Assembly: GCA_023548195.1 (NCBI GenBank)
Contig: JAJHZJ010000028.1
Span: 1,630,001-1,694,000, forward strand
DNA from: Bettongia penicillata ogilbyi
Lineage: Eukaryota > Chordata > Mammalia > Diprotodontia > Potoroidae
Reading direction: 5' to 3'
DNA length: 64,000 bases
In this document: positions 1 to 11,870 of the stretch, in pieces
Layout of the letters: every line of letters begins with the position of its first letter
Position numbering within the stretch: position 1 is the first letter of the stretch
Translations under genes and position numbers: made by a program
The notes under the pieces: generated by a model
Database searches by the model: none
What the model saw: only the letters and a program-made list of their open reading frames with translations
Told to the model about the DNA's origin: nothing

Positions 1-109
1 ACCATAAATAACAAAGTCTATCATATATGCTATAGTTTTCCACCTCTATACCTTTACATACTATTACCTCTCCTCATATGTCCTTCCATTCCCTACTACC
101 CCATCAATG

Positions 110-430
110 CCAGCTCAGTTTCTCTTTCAAAGCCCATTCCAAATGCTTTCTCTTCATTCTTTTATGCACTCATTTATCCAACACTTACTAATGCCTGCCA
201 AAAGTATCCACTCCATCCTCTGAACTACTTTGTACCTCTTTGGTGGCATTTTCTTACTAAATCCTTTATTGTAATCATTTGTGTGCATATCTTATCTTCC
301 CTACTAGATCATAAGCTCATGAGGTAAGGTACTACATTCTACTAGACTTTGTATTCCTCACAATACCAAACATAGTACCTTGCACGTTGTAGACACTAAA
401 TATATATTTAGCAAATTAGCTAGTAAATAG
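110..430 (+). repeat. L2-type LINE 3' tail fragment
   Basis: The segment follows the usual order of an L2-group 3' end: a pyrimidine-rich stretch with 'cattcca', then 'ctactagatcataagctcatgag', then 'gtacctt' and a 'tagacactaaatatatat' ending. The same order recurs, better preserved, at 21960-22110, 37885-37995, 60600-60750 and 63880-64000. No coding part is left. The left limit is uncertain. Confidence 0.5.
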
Positions 431-1400
431 ATCAATCTGTTAGAGTGGAAACAGGATAGGGATTTCCTGATAAGATTGTAAATCCTAATTTTAATACATC
501 ATCAAACAAGTAGGATCTCAGTTTGTATTATTATTTCCTTGCTGATGGTTAGGACTTTTTCTCTGTTTTATACAGTGAGTACAGTGCCCATAATAGCTTG
601 ATACTTGATAAACATTATTTCACAAAGACATAATGTGTCCTTTAATTTGCAGCACCATTGTTTATTGGCCAAATCTCTTCCCTTAAACTACACAGAGAAA
701 ATGCCTCACTAGAAGAGCAGAAAGAATCTCTTCCTATTTCTGCCACCTATGGCCCTGCATCTGATTCCTTCTCAGTCTCTTTTCTATTTCCCATTTGTAT
801 TTGTTCATACATTCTAGGGATATTTATGGAACTCCTTTTAGCAGATCAACACACCTTGCTGAATACTGTATTGTTCATATTACATTGACTAAAATATTAA
901 TATTGTAGTCATGTCTCCTACTCCCACTAGTTTCTACAAAATCATCCAAGTCTTGATGCCACTAACATATCATGAATTCAAGTCTTTAATTCTTTCTCAT
1001 ACTCCCTGGATGTATCTTAAGACTGTTGGCATACTCTCTATTCTAGGTCATTTTCTCTGAATAACTTTTGGTTGTTAAATAATTAAAAGAAATGAAATAT
1101 CCTTTAATAGATGGCAAGGTGAGACTGTTTTTAGGGATTGTAAAAAGGGAACTTCAAAAGATTCCTGAAGAAGATTCATCTCTGATTCAGAGGTGATAAA
1201 ATGGACAAAGTGAAGAAAAAAAATCACTATATTGGTGAGGAAATGAGAGGCTGGAATCATGAAAAGAAAGAAAAAAATCCATATGTACCTTGCATTAAGT
1301 AAATTCAACATGTGAATTATAATTTGTGATTGATAAATTAGGAAGTATCTTCAATTTTATAAATGTCCACCTAAGAATAAAAGCAATAATGTTCAATATG
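431..1400. other. Unassigned AT-rich sequence
   Basis: I recognise no gene or repeat here. The open frame at 658-888 (plus) has no ATG start and no recognisable domain. It lies after a splice-acceptor-like 'ttaatttgcag', which alone is too weak to call an exon. Confidence 0.4.
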
Positions 1401-1429
1401 ATCTCTCTCTCTATATATATATATATATG
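1401..1429. repeat. (CT)n(TA)n microsatellite
   Basis: A short run of CT dinucleotides passes directly into TA dinucleotides. Confidence 0.85.
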
Positions 1430-1504
1430 AATATGTCTCTTGCATGAATTGAAGCATACATATATTGACACTTTTTATACAAAGAACTCAGAGAAGGCAA
1501 TGAG

Positions 1505-1710
1505 GTTTAGATGATGGGGCAGTGAACAGAAGAGTCAGAAGACCTAGCTTCTAATCCTAGCTCGGCTACTAATTTGTTATATGATCTTGAGCATTTCCCC
1601 TGTCTAGGTTTCTGTTTCTTCAACTGTAAAATTAAGTGTAATTTATAAAACATTTTTAGAGTTGGACTGTGATCTCAAAATTTTCTTCCAGCTCCAACAT
1701 TCTAATTCTA
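1505..1710 (+). repeat. MIR-type SINE
   Basis: The order matches a tRNA-derived CORE-SINE: 'agagtcagaagacctagcttctaatcctagctc' (B-box-like part), then a degraded 'gttatatgatcttgagca', 'ctgtttcttcaactgtaaaat', and the 3' part 'cttccagctccaacattcta'. The same core is seen at 52265-52485. Several indels indicate an old copy. Confidence 0.75.
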
Positions 1711-1719
1711 ATAGAGACT

Positions 1720-3755
1720 TGTTAACTAACTGGATCCACTTCCAACTTTCTGGCTACATTCAGGTTCACAGAGCCAAAACACAATGGAATCATTAATTCG
1801 AGGGAAGAAAAGCAGATTGGGGGGACTTAAATTATTCAGATGATTATATCAATCCTGTACTTCATTTTGGCAGCTCAGTTAAGACTAAAATGTGACTGTC
1901 AGTGAGGAATGGGGGAGGGGAGGTGAAGGGAGGAGATAGAAACAGAGAGAGAGACAGAGACATGAGAGAAATTTGAATAAATCTTCTAAAGTCATAGTTT
2001 CTAAATGTTGGTTTAAACAGCATTTAAAGGCAAGTATTTGCAATTTTCTTTTTTTATTTCATTTTAACATTTCCCCACTCCCTTTGTTTCTCTTTTCTTT
2101 CTTAATTAACTCTTTCCTACTTTATCTTTATTGTTTATTCTTGATATGACTTTCCATGTATATCCTCCCATTCTCTATAGCAGAGCTTTTGTTCTTATAT
2201 TTTTCCTATTCATCTTTTTCTTGCCTTGTTCTATTTTTTTATCTTTCCTTATACTTTTCAACTCTTCCTTTACTTTTTCTATTTTTTCTTCGTAAATCAA
2301 AATTTACTAGAGTGGAATTCTATTGAGAAAGGAACAAACAAGAACAAAAGCAAAAAGGGAGATAATAGGAGATAATTAGAATGAAGTTAAGGACAATAGC
2401 AACATTATCCTGTGGCAGTATTTTTCAAAAAGTTATTTCCCATTGAGCATTCTTTCTTTTTTTTCTTATTGTTAGAAGTGTTTTGATTGAACTGAAGGAA
2501 TAAATAAATTGCTCCACAATCAAACCTTGGTTTTCAATATTGATCCTAAAACCTTATCCTAAAGAATGCAAAATCCAAATAGAAAAAGAAATCCTCAGTT
2601 AATTTTGTTGAAGATATTTTGGATAAGAATAGATTTGGGTCTGGATAAAGTCACTGATCTGCTTCTGAAGGAACAAATGTCAATGTGACCTATTAAAGTC
2701 AATCCTGAGCTCAGTGGTAACAATGAGCTGGGGATTAACATTGACAGCTACTTTACTGTGATTCTTTTGGACAGGAATTAATTTAATGTGTTGCTGTCAA
2801 ATGAAACAAAAAACGAGATGGATTTCCTAATGACTCTATTCTATATCACATACTTTTCCACCTCTGATCTCTGTCAGGATGAGTGTGATGGCAATAGAAA
2901 GTAATAAAAAAAATTAAAAGCAGGTCTTCATCTCCAATTGTCTGACTTACAAATTAGATAATTTTTAATGGGTTTAATTTGCCCAGTGTTGAGGTGTCCT
3001 GAAGAGGATTCTAAAAACAAGGCAAGTGATGAACCTACATTTACACGGTCAAATCACACACCCACACACCATGGTAAATATTTATTAAGCCATTTTCCTA
3101 GGATACTTATTTAGATAGCCTTTAAGATCCTTTCCAAACCTAAGGTATTCTATGGTTCTCTGTGACTCCTATCACTGCTAAGCCAAGAACCCAATCACTG
3201 GGGATTATAATGGAGTCAGGGGAGAACGGATCTCTCCCTCCCCCCAACTCCAGCAACATCCATCCCAGGGCCAGACTTCAGTGTCCAGTGTCACCATCGT
3301 GATGACAAATTGCCCTTTCAAAGAAGAATTCACTGTGAGTTCAGTACATGAGTTTATCCTTAGCAAACAGTATTTACTAAGTGAGCTTAGGGAAGCTTCC
3401 TTACAAAGTAATCTGGATTCTTCTTTGTTCTTCCTAACAAAGAAACTTCAATTCACAGTTATATCATAGCAATAAAAAAAAGTATGACACCCAAATCTCT
3501 TCCAGGAAAATTAGCTTTCTTATCAACTAATATTTATCACTTAATCACTGAGGGCAAAAAAAGTTACTAACTCTATAGGAAAGATATTAATAAAAGAAAT
3601 TCATGTCTAGTATGCTTATTTTCTTGATTTCCTTAATTTTTTACCCATGCACAATACGAGTTCTGCGTACTAACTCTACGTAAGTTTTTAAAAGAATCCC
3701 GGAACAAGTAACACAAACAGATCTTTATTTACTTAATTCCTAACAAATGTTGAAA
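1720..3755. other. Unassigned AT-rich sequence with a purine-rich and a T-rich tract
   Basis: There is a GA-rich stretch at about 1900-1970 with several G runs, and a T/C-rich low-complexity stretch at about 2045-2295. The open frame at 3281-3469 has no domain I recognise. No repeat family was identified. Confidence 0.4.
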
Positions 3756-3759
3756 CTGC

Positions 3760-4570
3760 CCATACTCGTGTTCCAAAGGCACATATCAACACATCTTATT
3801 TGCAACCATTTTCAACAAGGGTAAGCGTCGGCATCTATAAACAGAAATCAATGTTCTTGTACCCAAACTTTGTGTTAAGATCTTTTCACAGTGTCTGGAA
3901 TATACCCTCAGGAAACCAGACAGAGCAACTATCCTAGTCCCCACCTCCCTCTCCTGCTTCACCAGCGCTGTCCACGTCTGAATTGCTCCTCGTGCCCCTG
4001 TGGGCGTTCGGAGCCTACTGCCTTTCTTTGTCTGTGTTTGACAAGCCCTTGACCCCAATCATACACAGAGTATGGTCCCAGGCGAAGGGGCACTCTTGGG
4101 TTTGGAAACCAAAGATTGCTAGCGAGAGAAAGACGAGAGGAGCTAAAGTCCGAGCTGGCCAAATGACTGAGCAGTTCACATTTATGTGGACGGTGATAGA
4201 CCAAGTGGCCGGGCAGAGGTGCGGTGGCTGCCAATCTCCAGAGACTTTTGACAGGATGGGTATGAGAGCATGTTGAAAGAAAGGGGACCCTAAGATAAGA
4301 GGCTGGAGCTGTAAATGTTAGATGGCAGCTTACTTCAAATACATTTCTACGCCTAGTCTTATTCCCTTCTCCAATCGCTCCTCTCCACCCTGTCTCCAAT
4401 CTGGGGTGATGCGGCCGTACGAGCTTTGCCGTAGTTCTGGCCTGCAATAAGAGCGGGGACAAGCAAGGAATATGAACACGCTGGCAGCTCCTGAGAGGAC
4501 ATTCATAAGACATCAGGTCCTACAGTGCCCCTCAACGGGGCGCGGGCGCGGAGGGGGAGGTAAATAAGCG
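3760..4570. promoter_or_regulatory. Isolated CpG-rich block, possible promoter and first exon
   Basis: This block carries roughly 30 CpG dinucleotides by eye, densest at 4400-4570, for example in 'gatgcggccgtacgagc' and 'cggggcgcgggcgcgg'. The other GC-rich places in the window are the L1-type 5' regions at 11.3-11.9 and 42.1-42.75 kb. On the plus strand the dense core ends in AG|GTAAATAAG with the GT at 4560-4561, a good splice-donor match. No L1, SINE or LTR match is visible, so it may be single-copy. Open frames of 184 aa (3959-4513, minus) and 97 aa (3983-4276, plus) overlap it but show no domain; high GC alone favours long open frames. It may be a CpG-island promoter with a noncoding or short first exon. 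An unrecognised GC-rich repeat is the main alternative. Confidence 0.4.
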
Positions 4571-4594
4571 CCCACTCAGAAATCTTCATCGGAA

Positions 4595-4860
4595 AGAGAA
4601 ACATCTTTTTAATTTCTTTTTTTTATTCTACATCTTTTGTTCTGTTCGTCTAACTTTCTAATCATTCCCTTCTCTTTCCATCTCCTTCATTTATCTGCTT
4701 GTTTCTTTTCCTCTTGGTTCTTTTTCTCTCTTTACTCCTCTGCTACATCTTCCCTATTCTGCCTTTTCTCTTTATCTCCTTTTCCTTCTGCTGTCTTCTT
4801 TTATTTATCCCTCCCTTCTTACCTTCCGTGTTCATCATTCTATTGATCTTTATTCTTTAA
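4595..4860. repeat. Pyrimidine-rich low-complexity tract
   Basis: About 260 bases are almost entirely C and T (CTTT, TCTCC, TTCC motifs) on the plus strand. The long frame through it (4637-4846) is composition-driven, all Ser, Phe and Leu, and is not a gene. Confidence 0.7.
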
Positions 4861-6855
4861 AGAATTGGTGCTGCTTAATTTTTACATAATTATCATTGTT
4901 TAATCTCCCTCTTCACCCTTTCCCACCCAAAACATCTTCCCTTGTAGCAAATGTTTTTTAAAGAAAGGAAGGAAAAAAGCCATTCAACAGAACTAGCCAA
5001 CATTCCAAATGAAACTGAAAATGTATGCAATTGAATGATATACTTTTAAAAAGGCTTGCCAACAAATCTTTTCCTTCTCTTCCTCTTCCTGAGCATGGAA
5101 GCATAATCCTAACAAATTTTGTTCTGGCCTCCCCTGAGAAAAATTAGAACAATTTTAGAAGTATATCATAAAAATTTTCAAAACATTGCAAAATGCACCA
5201 GAACCGATCTATTCATCCCAACACTTTTTCTCTTAGAGTGACAAAAACAAGTCTTTGGGGAGAAAACACAGAACTGTCATCTCTTTCTCTTCAAAACCTA
5301 GGGAAACATTTCCCAAACATGTTTAATTTCCCCATACTAACCTGTTATGACTCCATGAATCAATTTTGAACCATTAAAAGGTGAGAGAAAATTAGATACA
5401 GCATTTCATGTACAAATGTGCAAATGAGCACCACAAAAGAATGTTCTTTTTTAAATTGTCTAAAACATGAATTATAGAGTTCAGTCATAAAAAGCAAAAA
5501 GATCACCTCTTAAATAAATTAAACAGTATTTGCCTGAGCACTGACTGTATGAAATATATGTTGAGATTAAAGTTCTTTATTTTGAAAGGCAATTTGCAGA
5601 GAGAAAAGACTAAAGATATTGAAGATACTGGGTTATACTTTTATTAGGATATTAGAACATTAAGATACATGATTGATTTCCATATGTTTGTTATTTCTAT
5701 ATAAAAATTAGTCTCATATATATGTTATTTCCACGTAACATTTTTAAACTGTAAAACTTTGCTTTGCATTAAAAATGTTCACTGGAAATGACCATATTGA
5801 ACTCTGTATAGAGTAATAACTCTTTCTTAAACAACCTAAGGAAAAAACTTATTTCAAGCAGTCTAAACAGAGACTTTTGAATTGCTTGCAACTTACTTCA
5901 AAACGGAAAGTATCCAGTTTCCTTTGAAATGATTTCTCATTTAATAGTAGAATCTGCTCGAGGATCACCTGAAAAAGGTTGAGCGGAGGAGGGGAAGTGT
6001 GAAATAGCTACATGGAGATTGGGGAACAGTAAAAGAACCACAGCGCCACCATGTGGGAAACAGAGAGTTTTTCTTTAACCTCTACATTGATTACTATTTT
6101 CCCCTTTGGTATAGTTAGTTACATAAAGAGAAATAAATAAATAAAAACAACTAAGCATAGAGCAAAAATTGAGATCTGTGAGAATAATTTTGTTAATGTC
6201 CTCTATCTCCCACAGTAATCGCTTCTGAAACAACCTTAGCCTGGGTATAACAAAATCACTGTGAAGGCTGCAGTAAGAAGTTAAACACAATGGCATATTG
6301 TTTTGAGAAATTATGTTTTTAATTTTGTAAATGAACCCAAAGACCATGTAGTGCATACACAGCTATAAATCTCAAACTAAGAAAACCTTCTAAAAGAAGG
6401 TTCATGCCTTTCAAGTTGAGTGGGATTTCATTCTTTTACTCTTTATTTTTATTTGGTGAGCTGAACCTGGAAAAGAAAATGCTTAGCTAGATAAATATGA
6501 GATAAATTTGATTTTATTTTCTGGAAACTTTTTCAATTGTTTTTCTCATTATATCGAAGAGCTGAAGTTCACACAGAATTTGTATAACTTATCATCAATA
6601 GCATGACAAAATAACTAGCCACTTTGCAGAATATAATGAAGGTACAGATCACTGTGCCCTGGCTTTCAAAAAACCAAAACATAAGACTTCCAAAGTCAAG
6701 AAATACACACATTAAATGGTGTTTTCTCTCTATTATACATCTGGAAACATCATAAAGGACACTCACATTTCCTCCTTCCCTTACATACCTTTTGAAGTAA
6801 TCAGAAATTTGTAGGCTACTTAAAGAAGTTTTTAAAAAATTCTTCCAACCTCAGG
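4861..6855. other. Unassigned AT-rich sequence
   Basis: I see no recognisable repeat, gene or RNA. A short purine-rich stretch at about 5975-6060 includes 'gcgccaccatg', but no open frame of note follows it. Confidence 0.4.
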
Positions 6856-6859
6856 ATGG

Positions 6860-6962
6860 TGGTAGAATAATAATAATGCCTGAAGTTTATATATTGCTTT
6901 AATGTTTTCAAAGCACTTTATATATATATATATTATCTCACTGACGCTTTACAATAACCCTG
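6860..6962. repeat. MIR-like fragment
   Basis: 'gaagtttatatattgcttt', then 'caaagcactttatatatata' and 'tattatctcac ... acaataaccctgt' is the typical order of the MIR-related segment seen near mammalian SINEs. A second copy of this wording is at 27525-27690. Confidence 0.45.
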
Positions 6963-9065
6963 TTGCTTTTAGCCCTTCATGCTCAAAAAGGTTCAAAACA
7001 ACACCATGATGCCAATGTACAATGTCCTGTGTGTCCAGCTGTGGGTGATCATATCAATACATGTTCGGAAGGCTCTCCCACAGGTCAGGCACAAATGGTT
7101 CATGTGAGCATTTGGGAAGGAGATGTCTCTAAATTTGTGTTTCTCATGTATCTTTTGAGTTAATCCAATTCTGCTTTGCTCATAGAATATAGTGCCTTTT
7201 TTTATGAGGGCACACCATGCTAGACAATCCTCTACTAGTGTCTTCTATATCTCACAATCTATTCCAAAGTTCTTTAGAGAGACCTTAAAAATATCCTTGT
7301 ATTGCTTCTTCTGAGAACCATGTAAGCATCTGTCTTGTGTCAGTTCCCCATAAAATAATATTTTAGGCAAATGCATGTTTGACATTTGAACAACAGGGTC
7401 ATCACATCAGAGTTACGCTCTGCAACAGAATTTGAAAGCTTGGCAGCTCAACTCAAGAAAGGGCATATACAACTGTCTGTTACATTATCTTGCCAGGTGA
7501 TCTTCAGAATCTTCCTAAGAAAATTTAAATGGAAGTGGTTCAATTTTCTAGTGTGGTAGAGGAAGACTCTCCAAGTTTCACAGTCATAGAACAATGAGGT
7601 CAGCACAGTGACTCTATGGACCTTCAGTTTGGTAGGCAGTCAAATACCTCTTCTCTCCCACTTGGAGTCTCCTGAATCTTGAGCTAGCTCTGGCAATATG
7701 TGTACCTACTTCATCATCTATGTATACATCCCTGGAAAATATATTGCCAAAGTAAGTGAACTTAACCACAACATTCACAATTTCTCCATTTGCTCTATCC
7801 AATGGTTCCACAGACAGATGGTGTGGTGCTGGCTGGTGGAGAACCTGTTTTCTTGCTGTTAATTGTGAGGCCAAAATTAGCACAAGCAGCAGAAAATCAA
7901 CCTATACTTTGTTGCATCTCAGCCTCAGAAGTTGGATTGAGTGCACAATCATCTGTAAACAGAAAGTTACACACCAACTCTCCCTCCACTTTAATCTCAG
8001 TTTGCAGCCATTTCAAGCTAAATAATTTAATTGTTAATGCAGTAGTTGACCTTGAAGTCATTTTCATCCTCCTTTGAAAGTATCTGACAATATAACTGAC
8101 AACATCACACTAAAAAGCATGGGAGCAAACAGGCAGCTACGTTTTATTTCATTGGTGACTGGAAAAATGTGACAGCATTGTCCATTATCCAGAATCCATG
8201 CAAGCATTCCATCATAAAACTGGCATACAATACTGGTAAACATACCTGGGCAACAAAATTTCGGGCATGATTTTTCATGGTTCCTCGTGACTGACAGTGT
8301 CAAAGGTCAGATCAACAAATGTGTACAGACATCTGTTATGCTTCTGGCCTTTCTCCTAGAGTTGTCAAGAACCAAACACCATATCAAACACTCCTTGACC
8401 CTTTATGAAGCCACACTTGCTCTTAGATAGATGACCATCCTCCAGGTGAAGGATAAATGAATTAAGGAGAACTCTGGTAGGTATCTGGTTAGCAAAGAGT
8501 AAGAAAGAGATGACACTGTGGTTGTCACTGAACAAACTATTTCCTTTTCTGTATTATATAGATGGACAATAGAGGTATCCTTCATCTCCTGGGGAGATCA
8601 TTTCAATCCCCTCTTGCCATATAATCCAGAAGATTTCCATCAGCTTTTGTAAGATCAGTAGACCCCCTGTCTTTGTAGATCTCTGCTGCAACGGAATCAG
8701 CACCAGATGCATTGGCATATAAGAGGAGCCTGTCATTCAAAACCTCTTCTTCAGTTCGAAGTTCAACTAGAGAAGGATTGACTTCAACCTAAAATAAAAA
8801 GTCAATAACTCCATCATTGGTTGATAATGGTCTGTTGAAAACAACATGATAATGTTCAGGCCATTGCTCCAGGATAATGTCCTTATCACTGGTCAGTGTG
8901 GCTCCATCAGTGTTGAGTAGTTGAGATGTACCAAAGATCTTTGGGCCATAAAGAGCCTTCAAAGCATCATAAAAACACTTTTTATTGTTACCATCAATGT
9001 AAAACTGAATTTCATCTGTCTTGTTATTGAACCAAGATTCTTGCATTTCTATAAGGTTAGTTTGC
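6963..9065 (-). pseudogene. RTE-clade LINE: reverse transcriptase and C-terminal part (broken)
   Basis: On the minus strand the pieces appear in the order of an RTE-clade ORF. A linker, 'EQWPEHYHVVFNRPLS', lies at 8789-9076. Next is an early RT stretch with 'MKDTSIVHLYN' (8403-8585), then a mid-RT part with 'FYDGMLAWILDNGQC' and 'LFAPMLFSVMLS' (8064-8303). The post-RT 'FTYFGNIFSRDVYIDDEV' is at 7614-7883. RTE elements encode an AP-type endonuclease plus RT and copy themselves by target-primed reverse transcription; some SINEs use their machinery. Stops and frameshifts separate the pieces, so the ORF is dead. The endonuclease half lies at about 11875-12740, beyond a later L1 insertion. The left boundary, the element's 3' end, is approximate. 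Confidence 0.85.
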
Positions 9066-9377
9066 TGTGTGTTCATCCTTCATTGCCGAAGAAGACCATG
9101 CCATCAGAGAAATAATGGCATGACTTGCACTTGACTTTGTTTTTTGAGTGAGGGAGGGTTGTGCAGGTCACTAGCCTCACTTCTCCTCCAGAGTCATCTG
9201 AATCCAGTGACCATATATTCATCAGGATGACTGGAAATGACCCAGGATGAGGCAATTGGGGTTAAGTGACTTGCTCAAGCTCACACAGCTAATGTCAAAG
9301 TGTCTGAGGTGAGATTTGAACTCAGGTCCTCCTGACTCTTGCACTGGTGCTCTATCCACTGCACCACCTAGCTGCCC
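9066..9377 (-). mobile_element. MAR1-type tRNA-derived SINE with target site duplication
   Basis: The minus strand starts GGGCAGCTAGGTGG at 9377 and carries tRNA-like box wording ('gagttcaaatctcacctc'). Then come the 'agctgtgtgagcttgagcaagtcacttaacccc' core and a 3' part with 'catggtcttcttcggcaa', ending near a short ACA-rich tail. It is flanked by the perfect 14-base direct repeat 'taaggttagtttgc' at 9052-9065 and 9378-9391, so both boundaries are firm. It is closely similar to the plus-strand copy at 21136-21451. It interrupts the RTE-clade ORF. Confidence 0.93.
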
Positions 9378-9391
9378 TAAGGTTAGTTTGC

Positions 9392-9449
9392 ACTTTACTT
9401 TTGGTGCTATTTAAGTAAATTTAATGTTGGTGTTATTTAATTAAACACT
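9392..9449 (-). pseudogene. RTE-clade LINE sliver between the SINE and the L1
   Basis: About 60 bases between the SINE and the L1 3' end. Read on the minus strand, they continue the RTE reading frame into the 'NLIEMQESWFNNKTDEI' segment on the far side of the SINE, which supports a single RTE element here before the SINE landed. Confidence 0.6.
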
Positions 9450-9753
9450 GCCTTTTTATTTTTTAATTATTTTCTTTTCAGTGTTCTACAGTCACTTCCA
9501 TATATCTTAGATTTTTTTGCTCCCTCCCCCTCATTCCTTCCTCCTTCCCCACTTCCTCCTCAAGATAGTATGCAAACTTACATAGGTTCTACACATACAT
9601 TCCTATTAAATACATTTTCACCTTAGTCATGTTGAAGAGAAGAATTAAAACAAATGAAACAATAAAACAAAACATAATACAAAAGAAAATAGTCTGCTTC
9701 ATTCTGTGATCCAATTCCATAGTTCTTTCTCTGAATGTGGAAGGTGTTTTGCC

Positions 9754-10236
9754 TCAAAAGTCATTTGGGAATTTTTTAGGTACTTTCATTGCTATGAAGA
9801 ACTTAGTATACCAGAAAAATTCCTCACACACTGTGTTTGTTCCTGTGTACAAAGTTCTCCTGGTTCTGCTCCTTTCTCTCAGCATCAGTTCATATAAGTC
9901 TTTCCAGGTCTCTCTGAAGTCTTCTTGTACATTATTTCTTACAGCACAAGAGTATTCCATTACATTCATATACCATAACGTGTTCAGGCATTCCCCAAGT
10001 GATGAGCATCCCCTTGATTTCCAGTTTTTGGCTACCACAAAGAGAATTCCGATAAATATTTTTGTACGTGTGGGACCCTTTTCAATTTTTATGATCTCTT
10101 TGAGATATAATCCTAGAAGTGATATTGCTGGATCAAAAAGCATGTGCATTTTTCTGACCCTTTGGCCATAGTTCCAAATTGCTCTCCTGGATGGTTGGAT
10201 CAGCTCACAGCTCCACCAACAATGAATTAGAAACAC
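9754..10236 (-). pseudogene. L1 ORF2 C-terminal fragment
   Basis: A 160-residue open stretch contains 'HCWWSCELIQP', 'FDPAISLLGLYLKEI' and 'NTLWYMNVMEYSCAVRN'. These match the order of the L1 ORF2p C-terminal region: HCWW-type Cys/His motif, FDPAIPLLGIYP-type motif, then the WY-TMEYYAAI-type motif. It retains nothing of the endonuclease or of the RT catalytic motifs. It follows an ORF1 remnant directly, so it is a deletion product. Confidence 0.8.
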
Positions 10237-10379
10237 TGCTGTTTTAGATACATATAACTATCTTGCTGATAGAGTCTGTAAAGATCTCATTTCTCATTTA
10301 GTAGCTTCTAAATTTCTTTTGGTGATTCTTTTTTTCATCCTAGTTCCACTGACTTCTGGAATATCATATTCCAAGTCCT

Positions 10380-11294
10380 TTGATACCTTAATGTAGAAGC
10401 TGCTATCTTGTGTTATCCTGATTGTATTTCCACAATACTCAAATTGTTTCTTTCTAACTGCTTACAATATTTTCTCCTTGACCTGGGAACTCTGGAATTT
10501 GAATACAATATTCCTAGAAGTTTCTCTTTTTGAATCTCTTTCAGGAGGTGATCAGTAGATTCTTTCAATATTTATTTTGCCCCCTGGTATTAGAATATCA
10601 GGGCAGTTTTTCCTGATAATTTCATGAAAGATGATGTCTAGGCTCTTTTTTGGATCATGGCTTTCACGCAGTCCCATAATTTTTAAACTGTCTCTCCTGG
10701 ATCTATTTTCCAGGTCAGTTCTTTCTCCAATGAGATATTTCACATTATCTTCCATCTTTTCATTCTTTTGGGTTTTTTTTGTAATTTCTTGATTTCCCAT
10801 AAAGTCATTAGCTTCCATCTGTTCCATTCTAATTTTTAAAGAACTATTTTCTTCAGTGAGCTTTTGAACCTCCTTTTCCATTTGGCTAATTCTGCTTTTT
10901 AAAGCATTCTTCTCCTCATTGGCTTTTTGGACCTCTCTTTTGCCAATTGAGTTAGACTGTTTTTAAAGGTATTATTTTCTACAGCATTTTTTTGAGTGTC
11001 CTTTAGCAAGCTGTTGACTCACTTTTCATTATTTTCTTGCATTGTTCTCATTTCTCTTCCCAATTTTTCCTCCCCCTCTCTTATTTGATTTTCAAAATCC
11101 TTTTTGAGCTCTTCCATGGCCTGGGACCACTGCATATTTATTTTGGAGGTTTTGGATGCAGAAGACTTGACTTTTATGTCTTCCACTGATGGTAAACACT
11201 GTTCTTCCTCATTTGAAAGGATGGGAGAGACTACCTGTTCACCAAGAAAGTAACCTTCTATATTCTTATATTTTTTCCCTTTTTAGGGCATTTT
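10380..11294 (-). pseudogene. L1 ORF1 (broken)
   Basis: The start is near 11294 with a MP.KGKK-type basic N-terminus, similar to the HAL1-like ORF1 at 42075 but with a stop at codon 3. A coiled-coil region rich in Lys, Glu and Asn follows (open at 10552-10881). The RNA-binding part contains 'LENRSRRDSLKIMGL', the hallmark ENRSRR..NL/KI.G motif of L1 ORF1p. ORF1p is the RNA-binding chaperone that coats L1 RNA. Frameshifts and stops are present, and the C-terminal domain is cut at the junction with the ORF2 fragment. Confidence 0.85.
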
Positions 11295-11870
11295 CCCAAC
11301 AAGTTACTTGACTTTTGGGTCCTTTCTCAAGAATAGGGTATACTCTGGGGACCTATAAGATCTTAGCTCCTCCAAGGTGGCACAGTCAAGGGAGAGGAGT
11401 TTACTCCCTGGCCTCGCCTGCAACTGAGATTCAACAATGGAAGCTGGCTGCTGCCTTCTGCAGCCACTACCACTTGGGGCCAGGGCTAAGGGAGGACCCT
11501 GCCCCCTTGTCATGGAGGTGAAAAAGCTCTCTCATTGACCTTTGAAGTATCTTTATCGCCTGTGGATTGAGGGATCTGAGAACCTATGCTGCTTCTGGGG
11601 ATTCCACCCCCGAGGCCTACTCTGGTCCTGCTCCTCCCTGGACCACACAGCCAAGGCTGCGCTGTGCTCTGCTCCACATGCGGTGCAACAGACCTTTCCT
11701 GTCAGCCTTCCAGGTCACCCTAGACTGAAAATCTCCTCCACTCTGTCATTCTGTGGCTTTTGATCCTCTAGAATTTGTTGAGAGTCTTTCTTTACAGGTG
11801 TTTTACGGGCTATGGGGGGAGAGCTAGAGTATGTGTGTCTTTCTACTCCACCATCTTGACTCCACCCCTT

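Larger units (their letters stand above)
9450..11870 (-). mobile_element. L1 element with 5' end and large internal deletion
   Basis: A 5' end reading 'ggggtggagtcaagatggtg' sits at 11870 and resembles the starts at 42750 and 46647. The order on the minus strand is a GC-rich 5' UTR (about 11300-11870), ORF1 (about 10380-11294), a junction near 10250-10350, the C-terminal part of ORF2 (9754-10236) and a 3' UTR ending in an A-rich tail (T-rich on plus) near 9450-9475. The endonuclease, RT domain and middle of ORF2 are missing, so the copy is about 2.4 kb. It is inserted between the endonuclease and RT parts of the RTE-clade LINE. I could not find a convincing target duplication. Confidence 0.85.

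Noticed and set aside
658..888. 76-codon frame after an acceptor-like 'ttaatttgcag'
   Set aside because: No ATG start, short, no domain, and the acceptor has a weak pyrimidine tract.
3959..4513. 184-codon minus-strand open frame in the CpG-rich block
   Set aside because: High GC reduces stop codons by chance, the translation has no domain I know, and a plus-strand frame overlaps it. I treat the block as regulatory rather than coding.
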